7,663 nucleotides of DNA from an archaeon. GTDB lineage: Archaea > Aenigmatarchaeota > Aenigmatarchaeia > GW2011-AR5 > GCA-2688965. The notes beneath the pieces are model-generated. The model did not search any database and had not been told where the DNA came from. It saw nothing but the letters and a program-made list of their open reading frames with translations. A program made the position numbers and the translations under genes. This document shows, one piece after another, positions 5,707 to 7,663 of the stretch. Numbering within the stretch: position 1 is the first letter of the stretch; each line of letters starts with the position of its first letter. Location of the stretch: the NCBI GenBank assembly GCA_002688965.1, contig NZEE01000090.1, positions 1-7,663 on the forward strand, given 5' to 3'.

Positions 5707-7241
5707 TAATATTCTTCCATTTCTTGTTCTTGTTCTTGTTCCATACCCATATTTTCTTCGGCTGATTTTTCCTCTGAAATTTGAGAATCAATCATTTTAA
5801 TTTCTTCTTCAGTTTGGTTAAGTATATTTTTCCTTACCCAACTTGTCGAATAATATCTACCTATATATTCATCTACCGTACTTAACAAATCTAATCGTTC
5901 TTTCATGATTTCTGTTTGCTTTAATTCAGAAAAATATGAATCTTCATGCCATTTAAATGAAATGTCTTGATATACTTGTTTCCAATCTTCTTCGGTTATA
6001 ATTCCCTTTAAAAATAATTGGGTTTTAAGAAGTTGAAGAAATAAATCACTAAATCTAGTTCTTAATCGTTCAATAAATTTATAAAATTTGACTTCATCTC
6101 TCGTAATCTCAGCAGAACGACCCATATTGAATCCATTGTCTGCTTCCATTCTACTGACAGGAACATTTAAAGAACGATAAACTTTCTTTAGAAGATATTC
6201 AACATCTTCCATTTCACCAAGATTTTGTCCACCATCAAGGGTAGAAATCTCAGTTCCTCGTCCACCTTCTCTTCGTGGTAGCCAATAATCTTCTAACATA
6301 TGAAGGTGGTTTCTATCGTCTCTCATTTCTCCAGTGTTAGCATCATATACCATTTTATTTCTATATCTGTTCATCAAACTTTTGATATATTGTTCTGCTT
6401 TTTGTTTTGGTAAATTACCAACATCAATATAAAAGAGTCTTCTTTCTGGCGCACGAGATATACGGTAAATGACCACTGCATCTTCAATTTGACGAAGCAT
6501 ATTAATTGGACGAATTGCTTTTTGTAAATATCCAACTACTCGTTTAGTTGCAGAGTCTATAACACCAGAGTGTGTATAAAGAATTGAATCTTTTTGAATT
6601 TTAAGACCACTCGATGTAGTTTGATATGCTGAATTTTTATCTATATTTGTATATATATAAAATTCTTCTACTTTTTTGACCACTGGAATTTGAGCATTCC
6701 CTTGTCTTTCATTACCCTTTTCTATTTTTTTAATTTTCTTAATCTTTACTGGGTCAATTGGGCGGAGTTCTTGTATTCCACGATGGGGTTTTTCATTATC
6801 AATCACAATATGATAAAATAATTTACTATCAATATACCATCTTCGGTATATGTCATATGCTTTATTTTTAAAATTAAGTAATTTTATAACATTATTATAT
6901 TCTAATTCTATTTTATTTTTAATATTTTCGGATAGTTCTACATTTTCTAATTCAATATATACTGGTTTTTTATCCGTTCCTAATATTATCGAATCATTAA
7001 CAATATCCTCTACAGCATTATCTACTTCTGGATACATTGCCATGGAACGGTATCTATTGATAAGGGTATTCTCATCTCGCATCGAACCTGCGAAATCAAT
7101 GTGTGTCCCTAAAATTCCACCTGCTTCAACTGTAAAAGCACCATCATAATTATCAGGTGCAACAAACGACTTGACCGATTTTTTGTCGGTCATTTCATCT
7201 GGTTTTTTTTCTATTCTAAATCCGAACAAGTCTAGTGGCAT
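5706..7241 (-). CDS. 20: Portal (head-to-tail connector vertex) protein gp20
   Basis: This 511-residue protein (T4 gp20 has 524) forms the dodecameric portal that nucleates prohead assembly and passes DNA. Strong matches to T4 are YPEVDNAVEDIVNDSII (70-86), YRRWYIDSKLFYH (132-144), GIQELRPIDP (155-164), YTHSGVID (222-229), EDAVVIYRISRAPERRLFYI (253-272) with DVGNLP following, RNKMVYDANTGEMRDD (294-309), LEDYWLPRREGGRGTEISTL (316-335), ITRDEVKFYKFI (379-390), LFLKGIITEEDW (409-420) and FKWHEDSYFSELKQTEI (429-445). The C-terminus is acidic with EQEQEQEMEEY, like T4 DQEQEDF. AAGGAG at 7252-7257 supports the start. It overlaps the next gene by 1 base and follows the tail tube gene by 24 bases, the T4 order 19-20. 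Confidence 0.97.
   Translation of the reverse strand: MPLDLFGFRIEKKPDEMTDKKSVKSFVAPDNYDGAFTVEAGGILGTHIDFAGSMRDENTLINRYRSMAMYPEVDNAVEDIVNDSIILGTDKKPVYIELENVELSENIKNKIELEYNNVIKLLNFKNKAYDIYRRWYIDSKLFYHIVIDNEKPHRGIQELRPIDPVKIKKIKKIEKGNERQGNAQIPVVKKVEEFYIYTNIDKNSAYQTTSSGLKIQKDSILYTHSGVIDSATKRVVGYLQKAIRPINMLRQIEDAVVIYRISRAPERRLFYIDVGNLPKQKAEQYIKSLMNRYRNKMVYDANTGEMRDDRNHLHMLEDYWLPRREGGRGTEISTLDGGQNLGEMEDVEYLLKKVYRSLNVPVSRMEADNGFNMGRSAEITRDEVKFYKFIERLRTRFSDLFLQLLKTQLFLKGIITEEDWKQVYQDISFKWHEDSYFSELKQTEIMKERLDLLSTVDEYIGRYYSTSWVRKNILNQTEEEIKMIDSQISEEKSAEENMGMEQEQEQEMEEY
5723..5740 (-). repeat. Three tandem GAACAA-phase hexamers in the gp20 tail
   Basis: The plus strand has CTTGTT three times in a row, giving alternating Glu-Gln codons at the portal C-terminus. 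T4 gp20 also ends in a short Gln-Glu-rich acidic tail, so the composition appears conserved, while the exact DNA repeat could change in length by slippage. Confidence 0.7.
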
Positions 7242-7251
7242 AATATATTTT

Positions 7252-7270
7252 CTCCTTCACTCTATTTATG
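7252..7270 (-). promoter_or_regulatory. Ribosome site and possible late-promoter octamer before gp20
   Basis: AAGGAG (7252-7257) lies 10 bases before the gp20 ATG. CATAAATA (7263-7270) matches 7 of 8 bases of the T4 late octamer, overlaps the stop codon of the tail tube gene and, as in front of gp22, lies 21 bases from the start codon. The ribosome site is secure and the promoter is tentative. Confidence 0.4.
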
Positions 7271-7663
7271 TGTCCGCAACTTGGTCGGTGATATCACCAC
7301 CACCTTTGGTTGATTTTTCTGTCCAGAAATCATACGCTAAATTAACACTAAATTCGGTTATGGAATCCGCAGTATCATACGACAAATCTACAGCAGCGAC
7401 TTCAATGGGCCAACAATTGTGTAGTTCTATTGTTCTAATTTTCTTATCATCTTTTTGACTTAGCATGGACACTTGCCATTTTGTTGCTAAATTTGACACA
7501 TTAGGGTCTGTAGTTATATTTCCAACATGGGAATTTATTGCGTTTGACCAACTCACAAATTCGCTTCGTAAGTCCGTCATACCAACACCACCTTTACCTT
7601 TTATCGATGTGTCAGCATCGTCAATTATGGTAATTGCCCATTCAGCAAACATTCTATCTCCAG
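7266..7663 (-). CDS. 19: Tail tube protein gp19-like, C-terminal part (5' end outside window)
   Basis: The reading frame stays open to the window edge: upstream of the Met codon at 7652 it reads GDR, giving GDRMFAEWAITIIDDAD, which aligns with T4 gp19 GDRTFDDWTVTVMNDEAHDA. That Met is therefore internal, not the start. The C-terminus (IELHNCWPIEVAAVDLSYDT, then FSVNLAYDFWTE) matches T4 IEIKGLWPTNVGELQLDWDS and FEVTLALDYWE. About 131 residues are visible; T4 gp19 has 163. gp19 stacks as hexameric rings to form the inner tail tube through which DNA passes. The last 12 or so residues (Gly-rich, then DITDQVADT) extend beyond the T4 end. It precedes the portal gene as in T4. Confidence 0.85.
   Translation of the reverse strand, partial: GDRMFAEWAITIIDDADTSIKGKGGVGMTDLRSEFVSWSNAINSHVGNITTDPNVSNLATKWQVSMLSQKDDKKIRTIELHNCWPIEVAAVDLSYDTADSITEFSVNLAYDFWTEKSTKGGGDITDQVADT

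Noticed and set aside
5723..5740. Hexamer repeat as a CRISPR-like or regulatory array
   Set aside because: Only three short copies in frame within the portal tail, encoding a Glu-Gln stretch similar to that in T4.
5471..5800. 109-codon plus-strand frame across the gp67-like/gp20 junction
   Set aside because: Antisense to two supported genes, Ser/Ile/Phe-rich shadow composition and no convincing ribosome site.
6850..7458. Plus-strand frames opposite gp20 and the tail tube gene (6850-7149, 7171-7458)
   Set aside because: Antisense shadows of well-aligned structural genes; the apparent hydrophobic stretches come from reverse reading of Asn/Lys/Glu-rich codons.
7650..7652. Met codon as the start of the tail tube gene
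   Set aside because: The frame is open upstream with GDR matching T4 gp19 GDR, so this Met is internal and the gene is truncated by the window edge.
1..7663. tRNA genes, insertion sequences, CRISPR arrays, attachment sites or homing endonucleases
   Set aside because: None is visible: coding density is nearly complete, there is no gap over 85 bases and no interrupted gene.

Overview
The window is a piece of a T4-like (Straboviridae-type or marine exo-T-even) myovirus genome. All genes lie on the minus strand, so transcription runs from high to low coordinates. Identification rests on protein sequence: the portal, prohead protease, scaffold, major capsid, UvsY and UvsW products carry family blocks that I can align by eye to the T4 proteins. 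The DNA is clearly AT-rich, and the details resemble marine T4-like phages (cyanophage or pelagiphage relatives): a short gp23, no gp24 next to it, a DxDNDGDxD prohead-core protein between the portal and the protease, and uvsY-uvsW soon after the capsid gene. The host cannot be named from this window.

In transcription order the layout is: the C-terminal part of the tail tube gene (gp19-like, cut by the window edge); portal gp20; two prohead-core proteins in the place of T4 gp67/gp68; prohead protease gp21; scaffold gp22; major capsid protein gp23; a perfect 28-base palindrome acting as a terminator; a second tail-tube-fold protein; then, after what looks like a sigma70-type promoter, uvsY and the first 45 codons of uvsW. 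The genes are tightly packed (overlaps of 1 to 4 bases or gaps under 85 bases), and AAGGAG-type ribosome sites precede gp20, gp22, gp23 and the second tail-tube gene.

Functionally, the portal nucleates prohead assembly. The core proteins and gp22 form the inner scaffold on which gp23 polymerises. gp21 then cleaves the scaffold and the gp23 N-terminus at hydrophobic-x-Glu sites before DNA packaging. Several such sites are visible in gp23, gp22, the gp67-like protein and gp21 itself. The uvsY/uvsW pair belongs to recombination-dependent replication and is set apart from the late genes by its own promoter-like element.

The points most worth a second look are: a uvsY start with no ribosome-binding site, lying where the putative promoter should begin transcription (a leaderless mRNA candidate); a second tail-tube-fold gene placed between gp23 and uvsY; and a mosaic prohead-core protein that combines a dockerin-like acidic loop, a small W-x-V-Y domain and a cationic Gly/Ala-rich amphipathic segment. 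I did not see a wholly new defence or mobile system; this is mainly a conserved morphogenesis module with divergent core proteins.
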